Assembly: GCF_013385985.1 (NCBI RefSeq)
Contig: NZ_JACAOY010000023.1
Coordinates: forward strand, 172,267-235,101
DNA length: 62,835 bases
Direction of reading: 5' to 3'
From: Pseudomonas sp. B6002
GTDB taxonomy: Bacteria; Pseudomonadota; Gammaproteobacteria; Pseudomonadales; Pseudomonadaceae
Part shown: piece after piece, positions 39,201-48,607 of the stretch
Layout: the number at the start of each line of letters is the position of its first letter
How positions within the stretch are numbered: position 1 is the first letter of the stretch
Made by a program: the position numbers and the translations under genes
Notes under the pieces: model-generated
Seen by the model: the letters and a program-made list of their open reading frames with translations, nothing else
What the model was told of the DNA's origin: nothing
The model's database searches: none

Positions 39201-40465
39201 CAAGTGCGCACATGACCGTCGCCGAACACCACGTACTTCTCGCTGGTCAGGCCTTCCAGACCCACCGGGCCGCGTGCGTGCAGCTTGTCGGTGGAGATAC
39301 CGATCTCCGCCCCCAGGCCGTACTCGAAGCCGTCGGCAAAGCGCGTCGAGGCGTTGATCATCACCGAGGCAGAATCCACTTCGTTGAGGAAACGCCGGGC
39401 ATCGCTGAAATGCTCGGAAACAATGGCGTCGGTGTGCTTGGAGCCGTAGGTGTTGATGTGTTCGATGGCCTCGACCAGGTCGTCGACAATCTTGATCGAC
39501 AGGATCGGCGCCGTGTATTCGGTGTACCAGTCCAGTTCGGTGGCTTCGATCACGTCCGCGCCCAACAGCGCACGGGTGCGCTCACAGCCGCGCAGCTCCA
39601 CGCCCTTGTCGCGGTAGATAGCCGCCAATGGAGGCAACACGCGCTCGGCAATGCCGGCGTGCACCAGCAGGGTTTCCATGGTGTTGCACGGGGCGTAGCG
39701 GTGAGTCTTGGCGTTGTCGGCGATGCGGATGGCCTTGTCGATATCGGCAGCGATGTCGATATACACGTGGCACACGCCGTCCAGGTGCTTGATCACCGGC
39801 ACCTTGGCATCACGGCTGACGCGCTCGATCAGGCTCTTGCCACCGCGCGGCACGATCACGTCGACGAATTCCGGCATGGTGATCAGCGCGCCAACGGCGG
39901 CACGGTCAGTGGTCTCGACCACTTGCACCACTTCGGCCGGCAGTTCGGCCACGGCCAGGCCCTGCTGGATGCACGCGGCAATGGCACGGTTGGAATTAAT
40001 GGCTTCGGAACCGCCACGCAGGATGGTGGCGTTGCCGGACTTGAGGCACAGGCTCGCGGCGTCGATGGTCACGTTCGGGCGCGACTCATAAATGATGCCG
40101 ATCACACCCAGCGGCACGCGCATCTTGCCGACCTGGATGCCAGACGGCAGGTAACGCATATCACGGATTTCACCGATGGGGTCAGGCAGCTTGGCCACCT
40201 GACGCAGGCCTTCGATCATGTCGTCGATTCGTGCCGGGGTCAGCGCCAGGCGGTCCAGCAGGGCTGGCTCGAGGCCATTGGCGCGGCCGTTGGCCAGGTC
40301 TTGCTCGTTGGCGGCGGTGAGCTCGGAGCGCGAAGCATCCAGAGCGTCGGCGGCGGCCAGCAGGGCGCGGTTCTTCTGCGCGGTGCTCGCACGGGCGATC
40401 AACCGCGAGGCCTGACGGGCAGCGCGACCCAGGCGGGTCATGTAGTCAAGAACGGACTCAGTCAT
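39200..40465 (-). CDS. proA: gamma-glutamyl phosphate reductase
   Basis: The 421-residue enzyme reduces glutamyl phosphate to the semialdehyde in proline synthesis. The catalytic Cys is in [13 protein letters not shown], and the [12 protein letters not shown] and [13 protein letters not shown] regions are typical. It is the first gene of a long minus-strand operon running through nadD, rsfS, rlmH, mrdA, rodA, sltB1 and rlpA. A promoter with TATAAT lies 35 bases upstream. Confidence 0.96.
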   Translation of the reverse strand: MTESVLDYMTRLGRAARQASRLIARASTAQKNRALLAAADALDASRSELTAANEQDLANGRANGLEPALLDRLALTPARIDDMIEGLRQVAKLPDPIGEIRDMRYLPSGIQVGKMRVPLGVIGIIYESRPNVTIDAASLCLKSGNATILRGGSEAINSNRAIAACIQQGLAVAELPAEVVQVVETTDRAAVGALITMPEFVDVIVPRGGKSLIERVSRDAKVPVIKHLDGVCHVYIDIAADIDKAIRIADNAKTHRYAPCNTMETLLVHAGIAERVLPPLAAIYRDKGVELRGCERTRALLGADVIEATELDWYTEYTAPILSIKIVDDLVEAIEHINTYGSKHTDAIVSEHFSDARRFLNEVDSASVMINASTRFADGFEYGLGAEIGISTDKLHARGPVGLEGLTSEKYVVFGDGHVRT

Positions 40466-40499
40466 GGTCAGGGAGTCTTGGCAGGGAGGAAAGCGGCAG

Positions 40500-40529
40500 A
40501 TTATAGCTGTGACGCCGCTCGACTGACAG
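40500..40529 (-). promoter_or_regulatory. sigma-70 promoter for the proA-rlpA operon
   Basis: On the minus strand, CTGTCA (40529-40524) and a perfect TATAAT (40505-40500) are 18 bases apart. Confidence 0.55.
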
Positions 40530-40640
40530 CGGTGAGGGGCGGATGGTCGAAATGAACTGTAAAAACCTGGGCTTCAGCGGTAATTAAGGTGGGAGTTGTT
40601 ATGATTCCGTCACATTTAGCCGTATTAACCCCAGACCGCC

Positions 40641-41324
40641 ATGTCCAGTTTTACCCCCCGACTGCCCGCCAGCGCCCTGCCCGATAGCTTCTTCGACCGC
40701 GACGCGCAATTGCTCGCCCGGGATCTGCTCGGAAAAATCGTCCGCCATCGCGTAGGCGATCTCTGGCTTTCGGCGAGAATTATTGAAACCGAAGCGTATT
40801 ACCTGGCCGAAAAAGGCAGCCACGCCTCCCTCGGCTACACAGAAAAGCGTAAGGCTTTGTTTCTGGATGGCGGTCACATCTATATGTACTACGCCCGCGG
40901 CGGCGATTCGCTGAACTTCAGCGCCCAGGGCCCGGGCAACGCCGTGCTGATCAAGTCGGCGTATCCGTGGGTCGATGAAACGTCCGGCCCGGCCAGTTTG
41001 GCGCAGATGCTGCTGAACAACCCCGATGCCAACGGCAGCCCGCGCCCGTCGCAAAAGCTGTGTGCCGGCCAGACGCTGCTGTGCAAGGCGCTGGGTTTGA
41101 AAGTGCCAATGTGGGACGCCAAGCGCTTCGACCAGGAGTTGCTCTACGTTGAAGACGTGGGCCAGACCCCGAGCCAGATCATCCAGACCACCCGCCTCGG
41201 TATTCCGAGCGGGCGCGATGAACAGCTGATGTACCGCTTCGTCGATGCTGGCTACGCGCCTTATTGCACCCGGAACCCGCTGCGCCGGGGCCAGGTCGAA
41301 GGCCGCGACTACTTTTTAATTTGA
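40641..41324 (+). CDS. mpg: 3-methyladenine DNA glycosylase (AAG type)
   Basis: The 227-residue enzyme excises alkylated purines. AAG-family signatures are LLGKIVRH, ARIIETEAYYLAEKGSHAS (with the catalytic Glu), HIYMYYARGGDSLNF and RQVEGRDYF-like C-terminus. The gene is divergent from proA. With aidB it is the second alkylation-linked gene in the window, but they are 33 kb apart. Confidence 0.94.
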   Translation: MSSFTPRLPASALPDSFFDRDAQLLARDLLGKIVRHRVGDLWLSARIIETEAYYLAEKGSHASLGYTEKRKALFLDGGHIYMYYARGGDSLNFSAQGPGNAVLIKSAYPWVDETSGPASLAQMLLNNPDANGSPRPSQKLCAGQTLLCKALGLKVPMWDAKRFDQELLYVEDVGQTPSQIIQTTRLGIPSGRDEQLMYRFVDAGYAPYCTRNPLRRGQVEGRDYFLI

Positions 41325-41335
41325 TCACACGACCC

Positions 41336-41401
41336 GTAGGAGCCCGGCTTGCCGGCGATGGCGATATCACGGACGCCATCGCCGGCAAGCCGGGCTCCTA
41401 C
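41336..41401. repeat. REP pair, GTAGGAGCCCGGCTTGCC type
   Basis: Two closely spaced inverted units share arms of about 29 bases with only a few central bases (ATATCACGG). It lies between mpg and the DedA/PAP2 gene. Confidence 0.92.
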
Positions 41402-41432
41402 AGGGTGTACAACCTTGGATGGAGAGGATTGT

Positions 41433-42749
41433 ATGGGCCAATGGCTCGATAGCATTACCGGTTGGCTGACCCTGAACCCCGAATGGCTGGCGGTGGCGGT
41501 CTTCATCGTCGCTTGCGTGGAGTGCCTGGCCATTGCCGGGCTGATCGTGCCAGGCACGGTATTGTTATTCGCCATTGCCGCCCTTGCCGGCAGCGGCGCG
41601 CTGTCCTTGAGCGAAACCCTGCTGCTGGGTTTCCTCGGCGGGTTGTTGGGTGATGCGGTTTCCTACTACCTGGGCCGACATTTCCACCAGAACATCCGGC
41701 GCCTGCCCGGCTTGCGCCACCACCCCGAATGGATGAACAGCGCCGAAACCTACTTCCACAAATACGGCATCGCCAGCCTGCTGGTCGGGCGCTTCATCGG
41801 CCCGCTGCGACCCATGTTGCCCATGGTGGCCGGCATGTGCGACATGCCCTTCCCCCGTTTCGCGGCGGTGAGCATCGTTGCGGCGGCGGGCTGGTCGGTG
41901 GCTTATCTGCTGCCGGGCTGGGCGACCGGCGCTGCGTTTCGCCTGCCGTTGCCCGAGGGTTTCTGGCCCGAGGCCGGCATCGTTGCGGCCTGTATCGCGG
42001 TGGTAGTGGGACTGAGCCTGAACAGCAGCCTGCGCGGCCATCGCCGCGCCACGCTGTGGATTGGCTGCGCCAGCCTCGCCATGTTGATCACCCTGTTTAT
42101 CGGCTACCCCCACCTCAATGATTTCGACCAGGGCCTGAGCGCCCTGGTGCAAGAACACCGCAGCCCCTGGCTGGACGAAGTGATGGTGCGCATCACCCAG
42201 CTGGGTGAGTTCAAGAAGATGTTCGTGGCCAGCGCCGTATTCACCGGCCTGCTGCTACTGGCGCGGCAATGGCGCCATGCGCTGTTTGTCGGCGCGACCC
42301 TGGCCGGTTCAGCGCTGATCAACACCGGGACCAAGCTGTTTTTCGCCCGTGGCCGCCCAGAAATCCTCACCGACCCGCTGACCAGTTTCAGCATGCCCAG
42401 CGGTCACGCCTCCGGCGCGTTTGCGTTTTTCCTGGCGCTGGCCGTACTGGCCGGTCGCGGGCAACCCATCCGGCTGCGCCTGACCTGGATGCTGCTGGGC
42501 TGTATTCCGGCGGCCTTCATCGCACTGTCACGGGTGTACCTCGGCGCCCACTGGCCCACGGACATCCTGGCCGGCACGCTGCTGGCGATGACGGTGTGCG
42601 CGTTCAGCCTGGGCGTGAGCCAGTATCGAAGCCCGCTGCCGGCCCTGTCGCAAAAAACCTGGTGGCTGCTGTTGCCGACACTGGTCGCCGTGATGGGGGT
42701 CATCGCGTTTACCGGCACGCCCCACGCCCTGCTGCGTTATGCCTATTAA
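41433..42749 (+). CDS. DedA / PAP2 phosphatase fusion membrane protein
   Basis: The 438-residue protein fuses an N-terminal DedA (SNARE-associated) domain (about 15-200: ECLAIAGLIVPGT, GGLLGDAVSYYLGRHF, FIGPLRPMLPMVAG) to a C-terminal PAP2 domain. The PAP2 catalytic triad motifs are complete: KLFFARGRPE, SMPSGHASG and SRVYLGAHWPTD. Such fusions probably recycle undecaprenyl pyrophosphate or dephosphorylate lipids. I chose the ATG at 41433, with GGAGAGG upstream; the frame further up runs through REP sequence. The stop overlaps the convergent Lon-N gene in TTAA. Confidence 0.92.
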   Translation: MGQWLDSITGWLTLNPEWLAVAVFIVACVECLAIAGLIVPGTVLLFAIAALAGSGALSLSETLLLGFLGGLLGDAVSYYLGRHFHQNIRRLPGLRHHPEWMNSAETYFHKYGIASLLVGRFIGPLRPMLPMVAGMCDMPFPRFAAVSIVAAAGWSVAYLLPGWATGAAFRLPLPEGFWPEAGIVAACIAVVVGLSLNSSLRGHRRATLWIGCASLAMLITLFIGYPHLNDFDQGLSALVQEHRSPWLDEVMVRITQLGEFKKMFVASAVFTGLLLLARQWRHALFVGATLAGSALINTGTKLFFARGRPEILTDPLTSFSMPSGHASGAFAFFLALAVLAGRGQPIRLRLTWMLLGCIPAAFIALSRVYLGAHWPTDILAGTLLAMTVCAFSLGVSQYRSPLPALSQKTWWLLLPTLVAVMGVIAFTGTPHALLRYAY

Positions 42750-43336
42750 GTAAACAGCTCGCCCTGCAGTTCATCGAGCAGCATCTGGATCGCATCCAGG
42801 CGCTGCTGTGGGTCATCGAGTTGCAGCAGGTCGATCTTGTCGGCCTCGGTGAACGGCAGCAGATACGCCAACTGATTGCCCAAGGCTTGCTGCCCGTCGG
42901 CATGGGCGTCCATGTCCAACGAGGCCACCATCGGGTGCTCCGCCAGGGCCTGGAGCAACGCCAGCAGGTCGGCGTCCTCTTCTTCCAGCGGCTGGTCCGG
43001 CAGTTCTTCGAGCCATTGCACCTCGGCGACCAGCAGTTGGTCCTTCTGCACGCCGGCGTCGCGCACACGAAAACGCCGCCCGCCTTCGACACGAATGCCC
43101 AGCAGGCCGTTGTCCTGTTGCTTGAAATCACGGATCAGCGCTTCGCAGCCGATCAGCGCGTAACCATCCGGGGCCGTGCCCACTTCGTTGCCGTCGAGGA
43201 TGCACACCACGCCGAAGCTTTCGCCCTTTTTCATGCAGCGCGCGACCATGTCCAGGTAGCGCGCTTCGAACAGTTGCAGGTCGAGGGTGCAACCCGGGAA
43301 CAGCACGGTGTTGAGCGGGAACAGCGCCAGACTCAT
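42746..43336 (-). CDS. Lon N-terminal-domain protein
   Basis: This 196-residue protein consists of the Lon substrate-binding domain alone (MSLALFPLNTVLFPGC, LFEARYLDMVARCMK, FGVVCILDGNEVG). It has neither the AAA+ nor the protease part. Stand-alone Lon-N proteins are common but poorly understood; a binding or adaptor role is a guess. The ATG at 43336 has AAGGA upstream. It follows lrgB by 22 bases and may be in the lrgA-lrgB operon. Confidence 0.9.
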   Translation of the reverse strand: MSLALFPLNTVLFPGCTLDLQLFEARYLDMVARCMKKGESFGVVCILDGNEVGTAPDGYALIGCEALIRDFKQQDNGLLGIRVEGGRRFRVRDAGVQKDQLLVAEVQWLEELPDQPLEEEDADLLALLQALAEHPMVASLDMDAHADGQQALGNQLAYLLPFTEADKIDLLQLDDPQQRLDAIQMLLDELQGELFT

Positions 43337-43358
43337 AAAGGTTTCCTTCAAACCCGGA

Positions 43359-44075
43359 TTAAACGATCACCGACACAGCCAACGGCAGGAACACCGCCGT
43401 GGCCACGCCCATCAGACTCATCGCCAGCGCGGCAAAGGCGCCGCATTCTTCACTCTCTTGCAGGGCCACCGAGGTGCCGACGGCGTGGGCCGTCATGCCC
43501 AGCGCCATGCCGCGCGCCTCAGGGCTGTGCACGCCCAGGCGCGACAGGTAGGCCGGGCCGATCATCGCACCGATCACGCCGGTGATCAGCACAAACACCG
43601 CCGCCAACGCAGCCACGCCGCCGATCTGCTCGGCCACCAGCATGGCAATCGGCGAGGTGACCGACTTGGGCGCCATGGTCATCAACATCATGTGTTCGGC
43701 GCCAAACCACCAGCCCAGCAGCACACACAGCCCGGTGGCCAACACCCCGCCTACCACCAGCGTAGTAAAAATCGGCCAGAACAATTGACGAATGCGCCGC
43801 AGGTTCAAGTAAAGCGGCACGGCCAGGGCCACGGTCGCGGGGCCCAGCAGGATGCCCATGATCTCGGTGCTCTTGCGGTACTCGGCGTACGTCAGGCCAC
43901 AACTGACCAGCACGCCGATCACCAGCAGCATGGACACCAGCACCGGCTGCAGGAAGATCCAGCGGGTTTTCTCAAACGCCGCCAGCACCAGTTGATAGGC
44001 GCCCAGGGTGATGCCGATGCCGAACAAGGGGTGATGAATCACGGCGGTCCACGCGCCCTGCCAGTCGAAGATCAT
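43359..44075 (-). CDS. lrgB: LrgB/CidB-family membrane protein
   Basis: The 238-residue inner-membrane protein has about seven helices and the LrgB signatures LLGPATVALAVPLY and APKSVTSPIAMLVAEQIGG. LrgB works with LrgA in a holin/antiholin-like system or in export of small metabolites such as pyruvate. Its ATG overlaps the lrgA stop (ATGA). Confidence 0.92.
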   Translation of the reverse strand: MIFDWQGAWTAVIHHPLFGIGITLGAYQLVLAAFEKTRWIFLQPVLVSMLLVIGVLVSCGLTYAEYRKSTEIMGILLGPATVALAVPLYLNLRRIRQLFWPIFTTLVVGGVLATGLCVLLGWWFGAEHMMLMTMAPKSVTSPIAMLVAEQIGGVAALAAVFVLITGVIGAMIGPAYLSRLGVHSPEARGMALGMTAHAVGTSVALQESEECGAFAALAMSLMGVATAVFLPLAVSVIV

Positions 44076-44425
44076 TGATCCTTCTCCTTGCGCTTGACCA
44101 TCCGCTGCATCAGCACGCCGACAAAGCCCATGGCGATCACCAGCGACAGCACCAGCGCACCGACGATGGCCCAGAAGTCAGCCGCGATGTCCGTGGCGTA
44201 CACCATCACCCCGACCGCAGGTGGCACCAGCAGCAACGGCAGATAACGCAGCAGGCTGCTGGCCGCCAGGCTCAGGGGCTCACCGACTTCGCCCTTCCAG
44301 ATCAGAAAGCCCAGCATCAGCAGCAGCCCGATAATCGGCCCCGGCAAGATGGGCAACAGCAAATGGTTGATCGCCGTGCCGATCAATTGAAACAGCACCA
44401 GCCAGGTCAGGCCACGTGGCAGCAT
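44072..44425 (-). CDS. lrgA: LrgA/CidA-family holin-like protein
   Basis: The product starting MLPRGLTW is 117 residues with four transmembrane helices, the size of LrgA/CidA. Signatures are LPILPGPIIGLLLML and LLLVPPAVGVM. A longer open frame to 44551 adds a non-hydrophobic segment and is rejected; an ATG at 44455 is a weaker alternative. No LytSR-type regulator is next to it. It faces phaJ4 divergently. Confidence 0.9.
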   Translation of the reverse strand: MLPRGLTWLVLFQLIGTAINHLLLPILPGPIIGLLLMLGFLIWKGEVGEPLSLAASSLLRYLPLLLVPPAVGVMVYATDIAADFWAIVGALVLSLVIAMGFVGVLMQRMVKRKEKDQ

Positions 44426-44583
44426 CCGTTCTTCCCCCTCGAAACGTCCCGGCATTATAAGCACGCCCGCCCTATGCTCAGGCATTCGCCAAAAGCATGG
44501 TGGCTTGACCGGGCGGGGTGCCCATGATGATCTAAGATGGATTTCGCACACCTATAAAAACCGATGAACCAAGGAGAGTCGCA

Positions 44584-45039
44584 ATGCCCTATGTACCTGT
44601 AGCGCAGCTCAAAGATTATGTCGGCAAGGAACTGGGACGTTCCGAATGGCTCACCATCGACCAGGCCCGTATCAACCTGTTCGCAGAAGCCACTGGCGAT
44701 CATCAGTTCATCCACGTCGACCCGGTCAAGGCCGCGCAAACGCCGTTTGGCAGCACCATCGCCCACGGTTTCCTGTCGCTGTCGCTGATGCCCAAGCTGA
44801 TGGAAGACATCCTGATCATGCCCGAAGGCCTGAAGATGGCGGTCAACTATGGCCTGGACAGCGTGCGTTTCATCCAACCCGTGAAAGTCAATTCCAAGGT
44901 CCGCCTGAACGTCACGCTCACTGACGTCACCGAGAAAAAGCCTGGCCAATGGCTGTTCAAGGCCACCGCCACCCTGGAAATCGAAGGCCAGGAAAAACCG
45001 GCTTACATCGCAGAGTCGTTGTCACTCTGCTTCGTGTAA
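44584..45039 (+). CDS. phaJ4: (R)-specific enoyl-CoA hydratase, MaoC family
   Basis: The 151-residue hot-dog-fold protein hydrates enoyl-CoA to (R)-3-hydroxyacyl-CoA, linking beta-oxidation to polyhydroxyalkanoate synthesis. The catalytic Asp/His are in FAEATGDHQFIHVDPVKA, and FGSTIAHGFLSLSL follows. An AAGGAG site precedes the ATG. The name rests on sequence and on the position matching PhaJ4 of P. aeruginosa, recalled from memory. Confidence 0.9.
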   Translation: MPYVPVAQLKDYVGKELGRSEWLTIDQARINLFAEATGDHQFIHVDPVKAAQTPFGSTIAHGFLSLSLMPKLMEDILIMPEGLKMAVNYGLDSVRFIQPVKVNSKVRLNVTLTDVTEKKPGQWLFKATATLEIEGQEKPAYIAESLSLCFV

Positions 45040-45052
45040 CGCCCAGCCCCCC

Positions 45053-45115
45053 GTAGGAGCTGGCTTGCCAGCGATAAACGCAGCGACGCTGCATCGCCGG
45101 CAAGCCGGCTTCTAC
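45053..45115. repeat. REP pair, GTAGGAGCTGGCTTGCC type
   Basis: A short pair with arms GTAGGAGCTGGCTTGCCAGCGAT and GCCGGCAAGCCGGCTTCTAC lies after phaJ4; the arms differ at several bases. Confidence 0.85.
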
Positions 45116-45121
45116 AGGTGA

Positions 45122-45145
45122 GTGGCGGGGCAAAATCCTCGCCAC
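45122..45145 (+). other. hairpin between phaJ4 and the MORN gene
   Basis: A 9-base stem (45122-45130 with 45137-45145, one G-U pair) has a CAAAAT loop. There is no T-run. It may help end phaJ4 transcription. Confidence 0.35.
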
Positions 45146-45215
45146 AATGTATGTAAATTTATGTATGAATCTCGCAGCTGCGGCATACTCGGCGCTCAAT
45201 TATCCGGATCCCGCT

Positions 45216-46934
45216 ATGCGCCCACTCGCTCCTCTTGCCCTTGCCCTGTTGCTCACCGCTTGCGGAGACGGCGAATCGCTGTTGCCGCCCGATGCGCGCC
45301 TGCCCGACGGCGGCCGCTACCGGGGCGATGTGGTCAACGGTTTGCTGCAAGGCCAGGGCCGGGTGGACTACCCCAACGGCAGTTGGTACGCCGGCCAGTT
45401 CGACAAGGGCCAGTGGCACGGCCAGGGCGAATGGCATGGCAGCAACGGCGAGGTCTATAAAGGCCAGTTCCAGCAAGGCCTGTTCGACGGCCAGGGCAGC
45501 CTGACCACTTCGGGCAGCAGCTATGTGGGCGGCTTCAAGAACGGTCGACGCAATGGCGAAGGCACCCTCAAGGAAGGGGCGATGACCTATCGCGGCGAGT
45601 TCAAGGACGACCAGTATTCCGGCCTCGGCCGCCTGGAGCTGGCCGACGGCAGCCAGTACCAGGGCCAGTTCGCCCACGGCAAGCCCAATGGCGAAGGCCA
45701 GCGCAATGACGACAGCGGCAATCAGTTCAGCGGCCACTTCGTCGATGGCCAGCTTGAAGGCAACGGCACGTTCAACAGCGCCGATGGCGACATCTATGTC
45801 GGCCAGTTCAAACAAAACCAGCTCAACGGCAAGGGCCGCTACGAAAACGCCGACGGCGACGTGTGGATCGGCCAGTTCAAGGAAGGCGCCCTCAGCGGCA
45901 AAGGCGAGTTGATTGGCATCGACGGCAGCCACTATGTCGGCCAATTCAGCGATTGGCGCTTTACCGGCGAAGGCCGCTTGAACCTCACCGATGGCAGCTT
46001 CTATATCGGCGGTTTCGACAGCGACAGCTACCAAGGCAAGGGCACCCTGGTGCTCACCGATGGCACGGTGCAAGCCGGCACCTGGGTCAATGGCATGCGC
46101 GTGAGGGACGCCGACGGCAAGTTGCTGCCCGACCCGCTGGAAACCGGAATACTGGCTCAAGGCCGCTTGCTCGATGCTGCCCTTGCCGCCGTGCCGCCGT
46201 CCACCCCCGCCGTAGAGCTGTACACCCTGGTGTTGGCCGGTGATGGCAAACAGAGCGTGTTCCTGCGCGAAGCCGATTACGTCAGCAACATGCTCGCCAC
46301 CCGTTTTGGTGCGCGTGGGCAGATTCGCCTGGTCAACCACCGCGACCATATCGCCGACCGCCCCCTCGCTACCCGCGAAAGCCTGCGCCGCGCCGTGCAA
46401 ACCCTGGCCGAACGCACCGGCCCGGAAGACCTGGTGTTCATCTACATGACCAGCCATGGCACCCACGAACACGAGCTGGTGCTGGACCAACCGCGCATGG
46501 AGCTGGCCGACCTGCCCGCCGATGAGCTGGCCGCCGTGCTCGCGCCGTTGAAGAACCGCGACAAGATCATCGTGATTTCCGCCTGCTATTCCGGCGGTTT
46601 CATCCCGGCGCTCAAAGACGAGCGCACCCTGATCATGACCGCCTCCCGCGCCGACCGCGTGTCCTTCGGCTGCTCCGAAGAGGCAGACTTCACCTACTTC
46701 GGCGACGCCCTCTTCGCCCAAGCCTTCAACCAGACCGACGACTTGCAGCAAGCCTTCAAGCTGGCGCAGCAGCACGTGGCCGAACGCGAACAGGCGGACA
46801 ACTTCGAAGCCTCCGAGCCGCAGATCTGGGCCCCCAAGGGCGTGATCGCCCACTGGCAACTTTTACGCAAACAGCAGGCACGAAAGGCGCTCGAAAGCGT
46901 CTCAATGAATAGCAAGGAAGCCAAAGGCAACTAA
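45216..46934 (+). CDS. lipoprotein with MORN repeats and a caspase-like (C13) protease domain
   Basis: The 572-residue product starts with a lipoprotein signal (LLLTAC, Cys16). Residues about 33-295 form 11-12 MORN repeats of about 23 residues (pattern YxGQFxxGxxxGxGxxxxxDGS), a beta-hairpin rod. Residues about 333-550 are a caspase-fold C13-type domain, with the catalytic dyad His414 in IYMTSHGTHEHE and Cys457 in VISACYSGGF. MORN rods often bind lipids or serve as scaffolds. The localisation signal puts the protease in the periplasm or outer membrane. The ATG at 45216 gives the lipobox; the upstream frame to 45147 is rejected. Substrate unknown. Confidence 0.9.
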   Translation: MRPLAPLALALLLTACGDGESLLPPDARLPDGGRYRGDVVNGLLQGQGRVDYPNGSWYAGQFDKGQWHGQGEWHGSNGEVYKGQFQQGLFDGQGSLTTSGSSYVGGFKNGRRNGEGTLKEGAMTYRGEFKDDQYSGLGRLELADGSQYQGQFAHGKPNGEGQRNDDSGNQFSGHFVDGQLEGNGTFNSADGDIYVGQFKQNQLNGKGRYENADGDVWIGQFKEGALSGKGELIGIDGSHYVGQFSDWRFTGEGRLNLTDGSFYIGGFDSDSYQGKGTLVLTDGTVQAGTWVNGMRVRDADGKLLPDPLETGILAQGRLLDAALAAVPPSTPAVELYTLVLAGDGKQSVFLREADYVSNMLATRFGARGQIRLVNHRDHIADRPLATRESLRRAVQTLAERTGPEDLVFIYMTSHGTHEHELVLDQPRMELADLPADELAAVLAPLKNRDKIIVISACYSGGFIPALKDERTLIMTASRADRVSFGCSEEADFTYFGDALFAQAFNQTDDLQQAFKLAQQHVAEREQADNFEASEPQIWAPKGVIAHWQLLRKQQARKALESVSMNSKEAKGN

Positions 46935-46963
46935 GCTGAACTGTGTAACAAGGGGGAAACACC

Positions 46964-47605
46964 ATGTACCTGACACCTCAGCATATCCTGCTCGCTGGCG
47001 CCTCCGGCCTGACCGGCGAACACCTGCTCGACCGCCTGCTCAACGAACCCACGGTGACCCGCGTACTGGCACCAAGCCGCAAGCCACTGGCCGAACACCC
47101 GCACCTGGAAAACCCGGTGGGCGACCCGGCGGTGTTCCTGCCGCAACTGAGCGGCCGCGTGGACATTGCCTTCTGCTGCCTGGGCACCACCATCAAACAA
47201 GCGGGCTCTGAAGCAGCGTTTCGCGCCGTGGACCTGGACATGGTCGTGGCCTTCGCCAAGCGTGCACGGGAAATGGGCGCACGCCACCTGATCGTGATCA
47301 GCGCGATTGGCGCCGATCCGAAATCCTCGATCTTCTACAACCGGGTCAAGGGTGAAATGGAACAGGCGCTGAAGGCGCAAGACTGGCCGCAACTGACCAT
47401 CGTGCGGCCTTCGCTGCTGCTGGGCGAGCGGTTGGAGCCGCGTCTGGCCGAGCAACTGGCCGGGCCGTTGTCCAAGCTGATCCCCGGCAAATACCGCGGC
47501 ATCGAAGTGTGCGAACTGGCCCGGGCCATGTGGCGCCTGGCACTGGAAGAACAGGACGGGGTGCGGGTGGTGGAGTCGGATGAGTTGCGTAAGCTCGGCA
47601 AATAA
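46964..47605 (+). CDS. NAD(P)-binding Rossmann oxidoreductase
   Basis: The 213-residue short-chain, epimerase-like protein has the dinucleotide motif [18 protein letters not shown] at the N-terminus. [29 protein letters not shown] contains the YxxxK-type NRVKGEME segment seen in HTATIP2-like proteins. The substrate is unknown. It follows the MORN-caspase gene by 29 bases on the same strand. Confidence 0.88.
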   Translation: MYLTPQHILLAGASGLTGEHLLDRLLNEPTVTRVLAPSRKPLAEHPHLENPVGDPAVFLPQLSGRVDIAFCCLGTTIKQAGSEAAFRAVDLDMVVAFAKRAREMGARHLIVISAIGADPKSSIFYNRVKGEMEQALKAQDWPQLTIVRPSLLLGERLEPRLAEQLAGPLSKLIPGKYRGIEVCELARAMWRLALEEQDGVRVVESDELRKLGK

Positions 47606-47626
47606 TCCTTTGTTGGCTGGACTGGC

Positions 47627-47696
47627 GCTATCGCTGGCAAGCCACCTCCTACAGGGGAATGCATTCCAATTGTAGGAGCCGGCTTGCCGGCGATGG
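47627..47696. repeat. REP pair, GTAGGAGCCGGCTTGCCGGCGAT type
   Basis: Two diverged units (GCTGGCAAGCCACCTCCTACAG and TGTAGGAGCCGGCTTGCCGG) flank GGGGAATGCATTCCAAT. They lie between convergent genes. Confidence 0.87.
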
Positions 47697-47700
47697 GGCC

Positions 47701-47985
47701 CTAAAGCCCGCCCGTAGCGTTAAACCCCACCCCCAACACCGTCAACACCGACAGCGGCAACAGCAGCGTGTCGAGCAACGCGCTGGCTGGCAGGTCGACA
47801 TGGGGATAGCTCGGCGCCTCGGCGCCGAAGCGGTCTTTGGCGCAGCAGCCGCCGTTGATCGCATACAAGTCGAGCCGCGTACCGGCATACACCACGGGTG
47901 CACCAGGTTGCGCGGCGTCCAGCGTGCGAGCGGTCGCGCAGCCGGCGAGTTGCAGCGCCAGCAGTACCATCAAGAGTTTATTCAT
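47701..47985 (-). CDS. YceK/YidQ-family lipoprotein
   Basis: The 94-residue lipoprotein (lipobox LAGC, Cys16) matches the YceK/YidQ family: [12 protein letters not shown] and a hydrophobic C-terminal segment ([18 protein letters not shown]). Its ATG overlaps the ubiX stop by eight bases. The function of the family is not known. Confidence 0.88.
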   Translation of the reverse strand: MNKLLMVLLALQLAGCATARTLDAAQPGAPVVYAGTRLDLYAINGGCCAKDRFGAEAPSYPHVDLPASALLDTLLLPLSVLTVLGVGFNATGGL

Positions 47986-48607
47986 CGCTGCTCAAATGGT
48001 GTTCGCCCCAACGTGGCAGCATGTCCTGAGGGATGTTCAGCAGGTTGAGAATGCGCGCCACCACAAAGTCCACCAGGTCATCGATGGTCTGCGGCTGGTG
48101 ATAGAAGCCCGGCGATGCCGGCAAAATGGTCACGCCCATGTTCGACAGCTTGAGCATGTGCTCCAGGTGAATGCTCGAATACGGCGCCTCACGCGGCACC
48201 AGGATCAACTGGCGACGCTCCTTGAGGGTCACGTCCGCCGCGCGCTCGATCAGGTTGTTGCACGCACCGGTGGCGATCGCCGACAAGGTGCCGGTGGAAC
48301 ACGGTACCACCACCATCGCCGCCGGTGCGCCAGAGCCCGAGGCCACCGGCGACATCCAGTCTTCCTTGCCGTACACCCGGATCTGCCCCGCCGCCGCACC
48401 GGTGTACTCGGTGAGGAAGGCTTGCATCATCTGCACCTTGGCCGGCAGCGCGACGTCGGTCTCGGTGGCCAGTACCAACTGCGCGGCCTTGGAGATCAAA
48501 AAATGCACCTCGCGGTCTTCGCGCACCAGGCAATCGAGCAGGCGCAACCCATAAGGCGCGCCCGATGCGCCGGTCATCGCCAGGGTGACGCGTTCCGGGC
48601 CGCTCAT
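47978..48607 (-). CDS. ubiX: flavin prenyltransferase UbiX
   Basis: The 209-residue enzyme makes prenyl-FMN, the cofactor of the decarboxylase UbiD in ubiquinone synthesis. Visible parts are [36 protein letters not shown] and the C-terminal [27 protein letters not shown]. Its start overlaps the mpl stop by four bases. ubiD is not in the window. Confidence 0.95.
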   Translation of the reverse strand: MSGPERVTLAMTGASGAPYGLRLLDCLVREDREVHFLISKAAQLVLATETDVALPAKVQMMQAFLTEYTGAAAGQIRVYGKEDWMSPVASGSGAPAAMVVVPCSTGTLSAIATGACNNLIERAADVTLKERRQLILVPREAPYSSIHLEHMLKLSNMGVTILPASPGFYHQPQTIDDLVDFVVARILNLLNIPQDMLPRWGEHHLSSDE

